NCBI GenBank assembly: GCA_035477115.1
Contig: DATIKW010000003.1
Location: 1-64,000, forward strand
Origin: UBA995 sp035477115
Lineage (GTDB): Bacteria; Bacillota; Sulfobacillia; UBA995
Direction: 5' to 3'
Length of the DNA stretch: 64,000 nucleotides
A program made the translations under genes and the position numbers. The notes beneath the pieces are model-generated. The model was not told where the DNA came from. It saw nothing but the letters and a program-made list of their open reading frames with translations, and did no database searches. Below, in pieces: positions 51,260 to 59,099 of the stretch (position 1 is the first letter of the stretch; every line of letters begins with the position of its first letter).

Positions 51260-51727
51260 ATGCGTGGCGGCGTTCAGGCTGAAACACTGGCAACGTTGAG
51301 TGCCTGGCGCCATGAACTGGCGAATGAACTTCAGGTCATATCCGGCTACCTGCAACTTGGACAGCCCACGGTCGCGCTCGAAAGAGCGCTCGAAGTCGGT
51401 GCCCGCCTTCGCCGCCTGGACAGGCTGTTCACCTTGAAAGCCCCAGGTTTCGCTCTGGCCCTCTTGACGGAGAGGAGCCGAGCCCAAGTGAGCGGCGTGG
51501 TCCTCGAGTTAGAGATCGACTCGGATCTCGCCGGGGTGCCCCCGGAAGACGAACCGGCCCTGGCCGCGGCGATCGCCGACCTCTTGCGGGCAGCAGTGAC
51601 TCACGTCTCCGGGTCCGATAACCCTGCCCTCAGTCTACTGGTAGCCGAGGATTCCGCCGCATATCACTTCCGCCTGTCGGGCGCGAAAACGGACTCCGGG
51701 GTCGTCTGGCCGCGGGTCATGCCATGA
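51260..51727 (+). CDS. Spo0B-like protein (alpha-helical histidine phosphotransferase domain)
   Basis: A 155-residue protein placed exactly where spo0B lies in sporulating Firmicutes, between rpmA and obgE. LSAWRHELANELQVISGYLQLGQP (residues 13-36) matches the Spo0B/SpoOB-type helical hairpin, with His18 as the presumed phosphorylated residue. The C-terminal part is a degenerate ATPase-like fold (LLVAEDSAAYHFRLSGA). Spo0B of Bacillus is longer. Function as a sporulation phosphotransferase is plausible but many clostridial homologues are of unknown role. Its stop overlaps the obgE start by ATGA. Confidence 0.8.
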   Translation: MRGGVQAETLATLSAWRHELANELQVISGYLQLGQPTVALERALEVGARLRRLDRLFTLKAPGFALALLTERSRAQVSGVVLELEIDSDLAGVPPEDEPALAAAIADLLRAAVTHVSGSDNPALSLLVAEDSAAYHFRLSGAKTDSGVVWPRVMP

Positions 51728-52746
51728 GCAACTCCTTCGTGGATACTGCAGTCATCCAGGTGCAGGCCGGCGATGGCGGCGACGGCCTCGTGACTTTCCG
51801 GCGCGAGAAGCACGTCCCTCGCGGCGGTCCGAGCGGAGGTGACGGCGGGGACGGCGGTGACCTCACGGTTGCGGCCACGCCCGGCCTCACCACCCTGCTT
51901 GACTACCGGCACCGCCGTCACCTTGCCGCCGGCCGCGGCGGACATGGCGGGCCCAACTGCAAGCACGGTCCGGCGGGTGAGGACAAGATGCTCCTCGTTC
52001 CCCTGGGGACGCAGGTCTTCGATGCCGATACCGGCGAGTTGCTGGCCGATCTCATCCGACCCGACCAGCAGGTGGTGGTCGCCAGGGGAGGTCGCGGTGG
52101 CCGGGGCAACGCCCGTTTCGCGACCCCCACCCTGCGGACCCCGCGCCACGCTGAGCCAGGCGGCAAGGGTGAACAGCGAACACTGCGGCTCGAATTGAGC
52201 CTGCTGGCCGACGTGGGACTGATCGGCATGCCGAACGCCGGGAAGAGCAGTCTCCTCAGCCGCGTCTCGGCCGCTCGCCCCCGCATTGGCCCCTATCCTT
52301 TCACGACCCGACAACCGGTGCTTGGCGTCGTGTCGTTCGGGCCGGGGGAGAACCTGGTCCTGGCCGATATTCCCGGCCTGATCGAGGGGGCGCATGAGGG
52401 AGCGGGGCTTGGTCACCAATTCCTCCGGCACGTCAGTCGAACGCGATTTCTAGTTCATGTCGTGGACCTGTCGGGGCAATCGGGATTGGAACCTTTCGCC
52501 GCCTACGAGGTTGTCCGCCGGGAGATAGCCGAATTCGACGAACGCTTGATCAGTCTCCCCGAACTTGTGGCGGCTAATAAGGTCGACCTTGCGGAGGCCC
52601 GCGCTGAACTGCCCTCCTTTCGACGGGAACTGGCCTCGCGGGGGATCGAGGACATCTACCCGTTGTCCGCCGCTACCGGTGAGGGAGTGAAAGAGCTGTT
52701 AGATGCCTTGAGGCGGCGACTCGCCCCTGACGGCATGCGGCGTTGA
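51724..52746 (+). CDS. obgE: GTPase ObgE/CgtA, short form
   Basis: A 340-residue GTPase needed for late 50S assembly. The Gly-rich Obg fold (about 1-160: HVPRGGPSGGDGGDGGDL, GRGGHGGPNCKHG, RGGRGGRGNARFATPT) is followed by the G domain with GMPNAGKSSLLS (G1), DIPGLIEGAHEGAGLGHQFL (G3) and ANKVD (G4). The C-terminal OCT domain of many Firmicutes Obg proteins is missing: the protein stops just after the G domain. ATG 51724 overlaps the Spo0B-like stop. Confidence 0.96.
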   Translation: MSNSFVDTAVIQVQAGDGGDGLVTFRREKHVPRGGPSGGDGGDGGDLTVAATPGLTTLLDYRHRRHLAAGRGGHGGPNCKHGPAGEDKMLLVPLGTQVFDADTGELLADLIRPDQQVVVARGGRGGRGNARFATPTLRTPRHAEPGGKGEQRTLRLELSLLADVGLIGMPNAGKSSLLSRVSAARPRIGPYPFTTRQPVLGVVSFGPGENLVLADIPGLIEGAHEGAGLGHQFLRHVSRTRFLVHVVDLSGQSGLEPFAAYEVVRREIAEFDERLISLPELVAANKVDLAEARAELPSFRRELASRGIEDIYPLSAATGEGVKELLDALRRRLAPDGMRR

Positions 52747-52769
52747 CGGCTGCGAGGAGGAGTTGAGCC

Positions 52770-53408
52770 GTGCAGCAATCGCTGGACCCGTGTCGCCTGG
52801 GTATCATGGGCGGTACCTTCGACCCGATCCACCTGGGGCACCTCGTGGCAGCCGAGGCTGCACGGGAACAGTTCGATCTGGAGCAAGTGCTGTTCGTGCC
52901 CGCCCGCTTGCCTCCTCACAAGCAAGACCGGGAGATCACCCCGGCGGAACAGCGACACGCCATGGTCCTCTTGGCCACGGCCAACCACCCCCGGTTCGTC
53001 GCCTCCCGGGTAGAACTCGACCGACCGGGCCCATCCTATACCGTTGACACTCTACGCTTCTTCCGCGCTACCCACCCTCGGGCCAGGCTGTACTTCATCA
53101 CCGGTGCCGACGCATTAATGGAACTCGATACCTGGAAGGATCCCGAGGAGCTTTTGCGGCTGTGCCATATGATTGTCGTCAGCCGTCCCGGGTGCGATCG
53201 CGAACGCTTGCGGGAGAAAGCGGCCGATCTCCAGCGGCGCATGTCCTGCCATATCGAGGAACTGGCGGCGCCCGCCCTGGCCATCTCCTCGCGTGACCTG
53301 CGACAGCGGGTTGCCGAGGGCAAGTCGTTGCGGTACCTGGTTCCCCGCGAAGTCCGGGACTACATCCTCAAGCACCGTCTGTATCGACGAGAGGCAGCTA
53401 CCCCTTGA
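52770..53408 (+). CDS. nadD: Nicotinate-nucleotide adenylyltransferase
   Basis: A 212-residue enzyme joining ATP and nicotinate mononucleotide in NAD synthesis. GIMGGTFDPIHLGHLVAAEAA at about 11-31 holds the HxGH nucleotidyltransferase motif; FVPARLPPHKQDREI is the substrate loop and ISSRDLRQRVAEGKSLRYLVP the C-terminal ATP motif (ISSTxxR type). GTG 52770 follows GGAGGAG. Its place after obgE is standard for Firmicutes. Confidence 0.96.
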   Translation: MQQSLDPCRLGIMGGTFDPIHLGHLVAAEAAREQFDLEQVLFVPARLPPHKQDREITPAEQRHAMVLLATANHPRFVASRVELDRPGPSYTVDTLRFFRATHPRARLYFITGADALMELDTWKDPEELLRLCHMIVVSRPGCDRERLREKAADLQRRMSCHIEELAAPALAISSRDLRQRVAEGKSLRYLVPREVRDYILKHRLYRREAATP

Positions 53409-53432
53409 TTTATCGGCAGGAAGTGGTATACT
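53405..53432 (+). promoter_or_regulatory. Sigma-A promoter of the RNA-binding protein gene
   Basis: -35 TTGATT (53405-53410) and -10 TATACT (53427-53432) with a 16-base spacer, overlapping the nadD stop. The transcript would have a leader of about 120 bases that contains the palindrome GCCGCGCGCGGC and a six-T run at 53525-53530, possibly an attenuator or a cold-responsive leader. Confidence 0.6.
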
Positions 53433-53561
53433 TGGGTTTAAGCCATATGCAGGGGGGTCGGAGACGCGGGGCCGAGGTGCGAAACGTGCGCGAAGGCGAG
53501 CCGCGCGCGGCGGGTTGGTTGTCGTTTTTTAGTTTCGGGCGGTAAGTGGAGGGGACGCGGG

Positions 53562-53819
53562 ATGAGCAAGACCCTATACGTCGGGAATCTTCCGTGGTCG
53601 ATGAGCGAAGAGGACCTCAGCCGGGAGTTTGCACGGCACGCTGAGGTCAAGAGCTGTCGGATCATATCCGACCGCGAGACCGGTCGATCGCGGGGGTTCG
53701 GGTTCGTGGAAGTCGGCGATGAAGATGCTGAGCGAGTAGTCCAGGCCATGAACGGCTTCTCCGTGGGTGGCAGGGAGTTGGTAGTGAACGAGGCGCGGCC
53801 TCGGCAGGGCAGGTTCTGA
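53562..53819 (+). CDS. RRM-type RNA-binding protein
   Basis: An 85-residue single RRM protein. RNP2 is LYVGNLPW at residues 4-11 and RNP1 is RSRGFGFVEV near 43-52; the last strands read FSVGGRELVVNEARPRQGRF. Such small RRM proteins occur in cyanobacteria, where some are cold-induced, and in scattered other bacteria; in this ribosome-assembly cluster an RNA chaperone role is likely. ATG 53562 follows GGAGGGGACGCGGG. A long leader and its own promoter precede it. Confidence 0.93.
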   Translation: MSKTLYVGNLPWSMSEEDLSREFARHAEVKSCRIISDRETGRSRGFGFVEVGDEDAERVVQAMNGFSVGGRELVVNEARPRQGRF

Positions 53820-53825
53820 GCAGCG

Positions 53826-54425
53826 GTGACCCAATTGTCGGTTGACCTGGATGTGCTGAGAGTGCAACTCCGGGCCAAGCAGAGCACCACCACCTTCGCG
53901 CATACCTTGGGTGTGGTAGCTGCGGTGGAACTCCTCGCTGCCCGGTACGGCGTCGACAGGGAGCAAGCGCGCCTTGCAGCATTCCTGCACGACGCAGCTC
54001 GGGACATGGAGACATCGGAGTTGTTGAAACGGGTCTCGGAGTACGGTATACTGATCGATGAAATAGAAGCTAGAGAGCCACTTCTTCTCCATGCCAAGGT
54101 TGGGGCGACAATGGGCCGCAAGCTTCTCGGCATTGAAGATGAGGCGGTACTGCAAGCTGTCGAGCGCCACACTACAGGGGCGCCAGGCATGACGGCCTTG
54201 GACGCGGTCGTCTACGTTGCGGACTACATCGAACCCGGCAGGGACTTCCCCGGCGTGGACGAAGTGCGCCGGGCGGCAGGGCAGGACTTGGCCCACTCGG
54301 TGGTACTGGCCATGAACGGTGCTCTACAGCACCTCCTGCGAGAGAACCGGCTCGTGCATCCCCGGACGGTGGACGCTAGAAACCACCTATTGAGGGAAGG
54401 CATAGCCATATCCCACCAGGGCTAG
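53826..54425 (+). CDS. yqeK: HD-domain hydrolase YqeK (Ap4A hydrolase family)
   Basis: A 199-residue HD-domain protein. The metal ligands are in FAHTLGVVAAVELLA, AFLHDAARDM (HD pair near residue 57) and HAKVGATMGRKLLG, with VYVADYIEPGRDFPGVDEVR near 122-141. YqeK proteins cleave diadenosine tetraphosphate symmetrically into two ADP. GTG 53826 lies 6 bp after the RRM gene. The arrangement nadD / yqeK / LCP / rsfS is typical of Firmicutes. Confidence 0.92.
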   Translation: MTQLSVDLDVLRVQLRAKQSTTTFAHTLGVVAAVELLAARYGVDREQARLAAFLHDAARDMETSELLKRVSEYGILIDEIEAREPLLLHAKVGATMGRKLLGIEDEAVLQAVERHTTGAPGMTALDAVVYVADYIEPGRDFPGVDEVRRAAGQDLAHSVVLAMNGALQHLLRENRLVHPRTVDARNHLLREGIAISHQG

Positions 54426-54430
54426 ACCGG

Positions 54431-55744
54431 GTGTCAGCGAGGCGAAGGACTTTGCGAACGGGAGTTCCCGCAACCCGGAACGCGCGTAGGCGACGGCTGA
54501 GGATCAGATGGAAGAACGTGGCGCTAACGGCGTCCTTTTGCTTCCTATTGGTCGCGGGGATTGCCGCCTACAACTCCTACCGTCTGCTCTACAACTTCCA
54601 GTCCCCCGAGTCTCGTGAGTTCGGCATGCCCGTCCCCGCGCCAGGGCAGCGCGTCAATTTCCTCATACTCGGGCTGGACCTCCCGATCGACCCGATCACC
54701 GGGGCGGTTGTCGACCGCGACTTCCGCCAGTCGAGGTACTGGTCGCGAAGCGATACGGTCATCGTGGTGAGTGTCGATCCGGAAACGCACGACGTGGCCG
54801 CCCTATCTCTCCCCCGGGACACACGGGTGAAGATCGCCTGGGAAGCCAAGGGCTACGAGAAGGTCGCCCATGCCCACGCCTACGGGGGCCCCCGGATGGC
54901 TGTACGCACTGTAGAGAACTTCCTGGGCATCCCCATACACTACTACTTGCGGACAGACCCGCGCGGCTTTGCGGCGATGGTCGACATCCTGGGTGGCGTC
55001 AAGATCGACGTCGAAAAGGACATGTTCTATGAAGATCCCTATCAAGACCTGTACATTGACCTGAAACAGGGCCTGCAGGTCCTGGATGGCGATAAGGCGA
55101 TGCAGTACACCCGCTACCGCCAGGACTCGGACCTCGCCCGAGTCACGCGCCAGCAGAAGTTCCTTCAAGCCCTCCAAGACGAGTTGTTCCAACTCGGGAC
55201 CATCCTCAGACTGCCCAAACTGGCTGGCGAACTGGCGCGATACGTCGACACCAACCTGGCTCCTGACCAGATCCTCAGCTACGCTTGGCTCGCCGCGCGC
55301 ACAGCCCAGGTGGAACTGACGGTAGCCACTCTGCCCGGTAACGAACGCTGGATCGGCGGCGTGTGTTACTGGGAACCGGATCTCCCCGCCGTCCGAGCGA
55401 TGGTCCAACGGATGATGTGGGGTATCGTCCCCGAGAAGAATGCCGAGGTGCGGGTGGAAGTACTGAACGGTACGGCCAATGAGGGATTGGCCGGCAGGAT
55501 GGCCGCATCCCTGCGGGAACAGGGCTTTAATGTTGTTCGGATCGCGAATGCCCCCCGAACCGGGATTCAGACCACGCAGGTCATCAACTTGGCCGATGAC
55601 GCGGAGAAGCATCGCCTGGTAGTGCGGGCCGTGCGCCGGGATCTGTCGGAACTGAACCTCCTCCGGATGAACGCGGTCGATGAGCAGGCGGATGTGCGGG
55701 TCATCGTCGGCCAAGACTATTTTGATAGGGCTGACGGGAGATAG
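54431..55744 (+). CDS. LytR-CpsA-Psr family protein with LytR C-terminal domain
   Basis: A 437-residue envelope enzyme. A basic cytoplasmic tail (residues 1-32) and one membrane helix (about 33-51) anchor it. The LCP domain has SDTVIVVSVDPETHDVAALSLPRDTRVKI near 115-140, HYYLRTDPRGFAAMVDILGGVKIDV and YTRYRQDSDLARVTRQQKFLQAL near 225, with the conserved Arg and Asp residues. A C-terminal LytR_C domain (VRVEVLNGTANEGLAGRMAASL) starts near 340. LCP enzymes attach polymers such as teichoic acids to peptidoglycan. GTG 54431 lies 5 bp after yqeK. Confidence 0.93.
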   Translation: MSARRRTLRTGVPATRNARRRRLRIRWKNVALTASFCFLLVAGIAAYNSYRLLYNFQSPESREFGMPVPAPGQRVNFLILGLDLPIDPITGAVVDRDFRQSRYWSRSDTVIVVSVDPETHDVAALSLPRDTRVKIAWEAKGYEKVAHAHAYGGPRMAVRTVENFLGIPIHYYLRTDPRGFAAMVDILGGVKIDVEKDMFYEDPYQDLYIDLKQGLQVLDGDKAMQYTRYRQDSDLARVTRQQKFLQALQDELFQLGTILRLPKLAGELARYVDTNLAPDQILSYAWLAARTAQVELTVATLPGNERWIGGVCYWEPDLPAVRAMVQRMMWGIVPEKNAEVRVEVLNGTANEGLAGRMAASLREQGFNVVRIANAPRTGIQTTQVINLADDAEKHRLVVRAVRRDLSELNLLRMNAVDEQADVRVIVGQDYFDRADGR

Positions 55745-55767
55745 GGTCAACGAGAGGGGGCGGACTG

Positions 55768-56136
55768 CTGGGCTCGAGGGAACTGGCGCAACTTGCCGCC
55801 CGGGCGGCTGAGGACAAGAAGGCTAATGACATCCTCATCCTCGATGTGCGCGAACTCACCCTGGTCTGCGACTACATGCTATTGGCCAGCGGGGAGTCTT
55901 CGCCTCAGATCCGGGCGATTGCCGATCATGTAAAGGATCGCCTGGCAGCCGCGGGATTTATCCAGTTACGACGCGAGGGGTACGCGGTCGGCCGCTGGGT
56001 GCTCTTGGACTACGGCGATCTCCTCGTCCATGTCTTCCACCCGCACGAGCGTTCCTTTTATGCTCTGGAGCGCCTCTGGGGCGATGCCCCAGTGTTGCGG
56101 CCGGCCGGCGAAGTGCTCCTGGTTCATAACGCCTGA
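55768..56136 (+). CDS. rsfS: Ribosomal silencing factor RsfS, CTG start
   Basis: RsfS binds L14 on the 50S subunit and blocks subunit joining when nutrients are low. The full family N-terminus, LAARAAEDKKANDILILDVRELTLVCDYMLLASG, is only recovered when translation begins upstream of the first GTG (55846). No ATG, GTG or TTG lies in frame between the previous stop and 55846, so CTG 55768 (or CTG 55765) is the likely start, with GAGAGGGGGCGG just before it. The product is about 122 residues, the normal length, ending in the expected GDAPVLRPAGEV segment. Confidence 0.85.
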   Translation: MGSRELAQLAARAAEDKKANDILILDVRELTLVCDYMLLASGESSPQIRAIADHVKDRLAAAGFIQLRREGYAVGRWVLLDYGDLLVHVFHPHERSFYALERLWGDAPVLRPAGEVLLVHNA

Positions 56137-56218
56137 ACCCCCGGCGCGAGGTCTTGCACCGGCCATGGCGGCGCCCCGTGCGCTTGGCGAGCGGGCCCTC
56201 GCCGAGCCTGCCCTCGCC

Positions 56219-56247
56219 TTGACTCCCGCGTAGACGGGACGTATAAT
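56219..56247 (+). promoter_or_regulatory. Sigma-A promoter of tRNA-Ala
   Basis: -35 TTGACT (56219-56224) and a perfect -10 TATAAT (56242-56247) with the optimal 17-base spacer. The predicted start near 56254 is 30 bases before the mature tRNA. Confidence 0.85.
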
Positions 56248-56283
56248 CAGGTGGGCTTGGGGTGGCGACAATTGATGAGATGT

Positions 56284-56359
56284 GGGGCCGTAGCTCAGCT
56301 GGGAGAGCGCTTGAATGGCATTCAAGAGGCCAGGGGTTCGACTCCCCTCGGCTCCACCA
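56284..56359 (+). tRNA. tRNA-Ala(GGC)
   Basis: A 76-base cloverleaf with a 7-bp acceptor (GGGGCCG with CGGCTCC, one G-U), the D-arm TAGCTCAGCTGGGAGAGC, an anticodon stem CTTGA/TCAAG around the loop ATGGCAT (anticodon GGC) and the T-arm ending GGTTCGACTCC. The CCA end is encoded. The G-C rich acceptor with third-pair G-U fits alanine tRNAs. Confidence 0.97.
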
Positions 56360-56368
56360 AATAATCTA

Positions 56369-56410
56369 CCATCTATTGACAAACTCTGTGAGGTCAATAG
56401 GTGGTTTGTC
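56369..56410 (+). terminator. Intrinsic terminator of tRNA-Ala
   Basis: CCATCTATTGAC (56369-56380) pairs with GTCAATAGGTGG (56393-56404), one G-U in 12 bp, with a 12-base loop and a T-rich tail (TTTGTC). It starts 10 bases after the tRNA. Confidence 0.75.
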
Positions 56411-56421
56411 TTGTAGTCAGG

Positions 56422-56458
56422 AAGTCCGCTATATGCGGGCTTTCTTGCGTTTTCTGGT
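56422..56458 (+). terminator. Second hairpin with T-rich tail
   Basis: AAGTCCGC (56422-56429) pairs with GCGGGCTTT (56435-56443), including a G-U, followed by a T-rich stretch that contains GTTTTC. It backs up the tRNA terminator and also lies just outside the IS21 element. Confidence 0.6.
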
Positions 56459-56486
56459 TTTGTGTTGTAGCAATAGTCGATCACCG

Positions 56487-56507
56487 ATTCCGGTGAAATC
56501 GATCACC
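56487..56507. repeat. IS21 left terminal repeat
   Basis: Twenty-one bases, inverted relative to 59001-59021. TCGATCACC also occurs just upstream at 56477-56485, giving a short direct repeat at the end of the element. Confidence 0.75.
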
Positions 56508-56607
56508 TGAATCTGGGAGCGTAGCCACGCTGGGCGAAGCATCCGGCCAGAGGCCGGTCCACCCGAAAGTCGAAGACCTCAAGCAGGTTGAGGAAAGGTG
56601 GACCGCC

Positions 56608-58158
56608 ATGGCGAACAGGAGGACGTCCATGCGCAAGCTTCAAGAAAGGATGCGGCTACGGTTCGAGCACCAACTCGGCAACCGGGCAATCGCCCGCAGT
56701 CTCCGCATCTCACCCAGCACAGTGAGCGACCTGTTTGGCCGCTTTCAGGCCGTCGGTCTGTCCTGGCCCCTGCCACCGGACCTGGGGGAGGCCAGCCTGG
56801 AGGCCAGGCTCTATCCCGGCCAGCCCGCGGCAGGCCTGCCGAGGCCCCAACCTGACTGGGAATACGTTCACAGGGAACGCCAGCGCAAGGGCGTCACCCT
56901 GCAGCTCCTGTGGCTGGAGTACAAAGAGGCCCACCCTGACGGGTACCAGTACAGCCAGTTCTGTGCGGGCTACCGGCGATGGACACAGAAGCTGGATGTG
57001 GTACTACGCCAATCCTACCGGGCCGGCGAGAAGATGTTCGTGGACTTCGCCGGGCAGACAGTATCCGTGGCCGACGCCCAGACCGGCGAGGTGCGCCAGG
57101 CCCAATTGTTCATCGCCGTGCTGGCCGCGTCGAACTACACCTACGCCGAGGCCACGGCAGACCAGACCCTCCCCAGCTGGATCGGTGCTCACTGCCGGAC
57201 CTTCGAGTTCTTCGGCGGTGTCCCGGAAGTGGTTGTCCCCGACAACACCAAGACCGCCATCCGGCGTGCCTGCCGGTACGAGCCGGACCTGAATCCAACC
57301 TACCAGGACCTGGCGCTCTATTATGGCACCGTGGTCATCCCCGCCCGGCCCCGAAAGCCTCGGGACAGGGCAAAAGTCGAAGCGGGCGTACAGTTGGTGG
57401 AACGCTGGATCCTGGCGGCCCTGCGCAATCACACCTTCTTCAGCTTGGACCAAGTCAACGCCGCCGTCAGGGCAGCCCTGAAACGGCTCAATGAGCGCCC
57501 CTTTCAGAAGCTTGCCGGGTCGCGGCAGTCCCTGTTCGAGACGCTGGAGCGGCCGGCCCTCAAGCCACTGCCCCCCCGGCGCTACGAGTTCGCGGAATGG
57601 AAGAAGGCAAAGGTCAACATCGACTACCACGTCACGGTGGACAAAAGCCACTACAGCGTTCCCTTCCATTTGGTCCGAGAGAGGGTCGATGTGCGCCTGA
57701 CTGGCACCACGGTGGAACTCCTCCACCGCGGTCAGCGGGTAGCCAGCCACCGCCGGTGCTACGATCAGGGCCGTTACATCACCGACCCGGCCCACCGTCC
57801 GCCGTCCCACCGGAACCACCTGGAATGGACGCCCTCACGCCTCGTCCGGTGGGCCCAGACCTTCGGCTCGGGGACAGGACAGTTCGTGGAGCGGCTGCTT
57901 GAGGAAAGGCCCCACCCCGAGCAGGGCTACCGTTCCTGCTTGGGGCTCATGCGGCTGGGGCGGCACTTCAGCCCGGAGCGCCTGGAGTCCGCGTGCTGCC
58001 GGGCGCTATCCTCCGGGGCCGTTTCCTACCGGAGCGTCAAGTCGATCCTGGAGACGGGACTCGACCGAGTACCGCTGGAGCAGACAGTCCCACAGCCCGT
58101 CCACGCACACGAGCACGTGCGCGGCGCCGCCTACTACCAGAGCCGGGAGGTGCGCTGA
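56608..58158 (+). CDS. istA: IS21 family transposase IstA
   Basis: A 516-residue DDE transposase. An N-terminal helix-turn-helix (ERMRLRFEHQLGNRAIARSLRISPSTVSDLFGRFQ) recognises the element ends; the integrase core has the acidic triad in MFVDFAGQTV, VVVPDNTKTAI and RAKVEAGVQLVERW, and the C-terminal Mu-type beta-barrel follows. No frameshift or stop is seen, so it may be active. istB follows with no gap (stop at 58158, GTG at 58159). Confidence 0.93.
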   Translation: MANRRTSMRKLQERMRLRFEHQLGNRAIARSLRISPSTVSDLFGRFQAVGLSWPLPPDLGEASLEARLYPGQPAAGLPRPQPDWEYVHRERQRKGVTLQLLWLEYKEAHPDGYQYSQFCAGYRRWTQKLDVVLRQSYRAGEKMFVDFAGQTVSVADAQTGEVRQAQLFIAVLAASNYTYAEATADQTLPSWIGAHCRTFEFFGGVPEVVVPDNTKTAIRRACRYEPDLNPTYQDLALYYGTVVIPARPRKPRDRAKVEAGVQLVERWILAALRNHTFFSLDQVNAAVRAALKRLNERPFQKLAGSRQSLFETLERPALKPLPPRRYEFAEWKKAKVNIDYHVTVDKSHYSVPFHLVRERVDVRLTGTTVELLHRGQRVASHRRCYDQGRYITDPAHRPPSHRNHLEWTPSRLVRWAQTFGSGTGQFVERLLEERPHPEQGYRSCLGLMRLGRHFSPERLESACCRALSSGAVSYRSVKSILETGLDRVPLEQTVPQPVHAHEHVRGAAYYQSREVR

Positions 58159-58917
58159 GTGCTCCTACAACCCACCCTTGACAAGCTCCGGACCATGCGC
58201 CTGACCGGCATGGCCCAGGCCCTCGAGCTACAACTCCAGCAGACGGATGTGGACGGCCTGGCCTTCGAGGAACGACTGGGGCTCATCGTCGACCACGAGT
58301 GGGCCTGCCGCCAGGACCGGCGGCTCGGGCGGCTGCTGAAGGAGGCCAGGCTACGCCTTGCAGCCTGCACCGAGGACCTCGATTGGCGGCCAGGGCGTGG
58401 TCTTGACCGTGGCGTTGTCCTGCGCCTGGCTGCGTGCGACTGGATCCGCGACGGCCACCAGGTCCTGATCAGCGGCCCGACGGGCGCGGGCAAGACCTTC
58501 CTTGCCTGCGCCCTTGGCAACGCCGCCTGCCGGCAGGGCATCTCCACCCGCTACTACCGGGTGCCCCGCCTGCTACAGGACCTGGCCCTCGCCCGGGCAG
58601 ACGGTTCGTACGCCAGGCTTTTTGCCAAGTTGGCCGGCACCAAGCTCCTGATCTTGGACGACTGGGGCATCACACCGCTATCGGCGGGGGATTGCCGGGA
58701 CGTCTTCGAACTTGTTGACGACCGCAGTCCAGGGCGTTCGACCGTGGTGGCCGGCCAACTCCCGCTCGATGCCTGGCACGCTGCGATGGCGGACCCCACG
58801 CTGGCGGATGCGATCCTCGACCGTCTCGTCCACGGAGCCTATAAGATCGTGCTGAAGGGGGAGTCGATGCGGAAGGTAATGAGAGCCGACCTGTCAAACC
58901 GTCCGGACATGACATGA
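58159..58917 (+). CDS. istB: IS21 family helper ATPase IstB
   Basis: A 252-residue AAA+ ATPase of the DnaC-like group that assists IstA in target choice. Walker A is ISGPTGAGKTFLACALGNAA near residue 110, Walker B is KLLILDDWGITPLS near 167, and the sensor region is TVVAGQLPLDAWHAA. Full length for IstB, with no sign of decay. GTG 58159 is directly after the istA stop. Confidence 0.93.
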   Translation: MLLQPTLDKLRTMRLTGMAQALELQLQQTDVDGLAFEERLGLIVDHEWACRQDRRLGRLLKEARLRLAACTEDLDWRPGRGLDRGVVLRLAACDWIRDGHQVLISGPTGAGKTFLACALGNAACRQGISTRYYRVPRLLQDLALARADGSYARLFAKLAGTKLLILDDWGITPLSAGDCRDVFELVDDRSPGRSTVVAGQLPLDAWHAAMADPTLADAILDRLVHGAYKIVLKGESMRKVMRADLSNRPDMT

Positions 58918-59000
58918 AAGACACCCGGCGTCGCTACGCTCCGAGCACATGCTCAAGTGATCGATTTGGGCGGAATGACCGATCGGCTTCGCTCGGAACG

Positions 59001-59021
59001 GGCGATCGATTTCGCCGGAAT
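59001..59021. repeat. IS21 right terminal repeat
   Basis: Inverted match (19 of 21) to the left end at 56487-56507. A related copy with the core TGATCGATTTGGGCGGAAT lies at 58957-58976. Confidence 0.75.
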
Positions 59022-59099
59022 GCGCACCGGAGGAGGAGATAAGGAGAATGGTCGGCGACAGTTACGACCTGATTAAGCCGAAAGTAAGGAGAAAACGCA

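Larger units (their letters stand above)
56487..59021 (+). mobile_element. IS21-family insertion sequence (istA-istB)
   Basis: An element of about 2.5 kb with intact istA and istB. The inverted ends are the 21 bases at 56487-56507 (ATTCCGGTGAAATCGATCACC) and 59001-59021, which match as inverted repeats at 19 of 21 positions; a second right-end copy with similar core lies at 58957-58976. Such multiple terminal repeats are typical of IS21. The exact outer bases and target duplication are not resolved. It inserted downstream of tRNA-Ala and its terminators. Confidence 0.88.

Noticed and set aside
56186..56203. GGCGAG/CTCGCC hairpin after rsfS as a terminator
   Set aside because: A 6-bp stem without a T-run; the region is rich in similar GC words.
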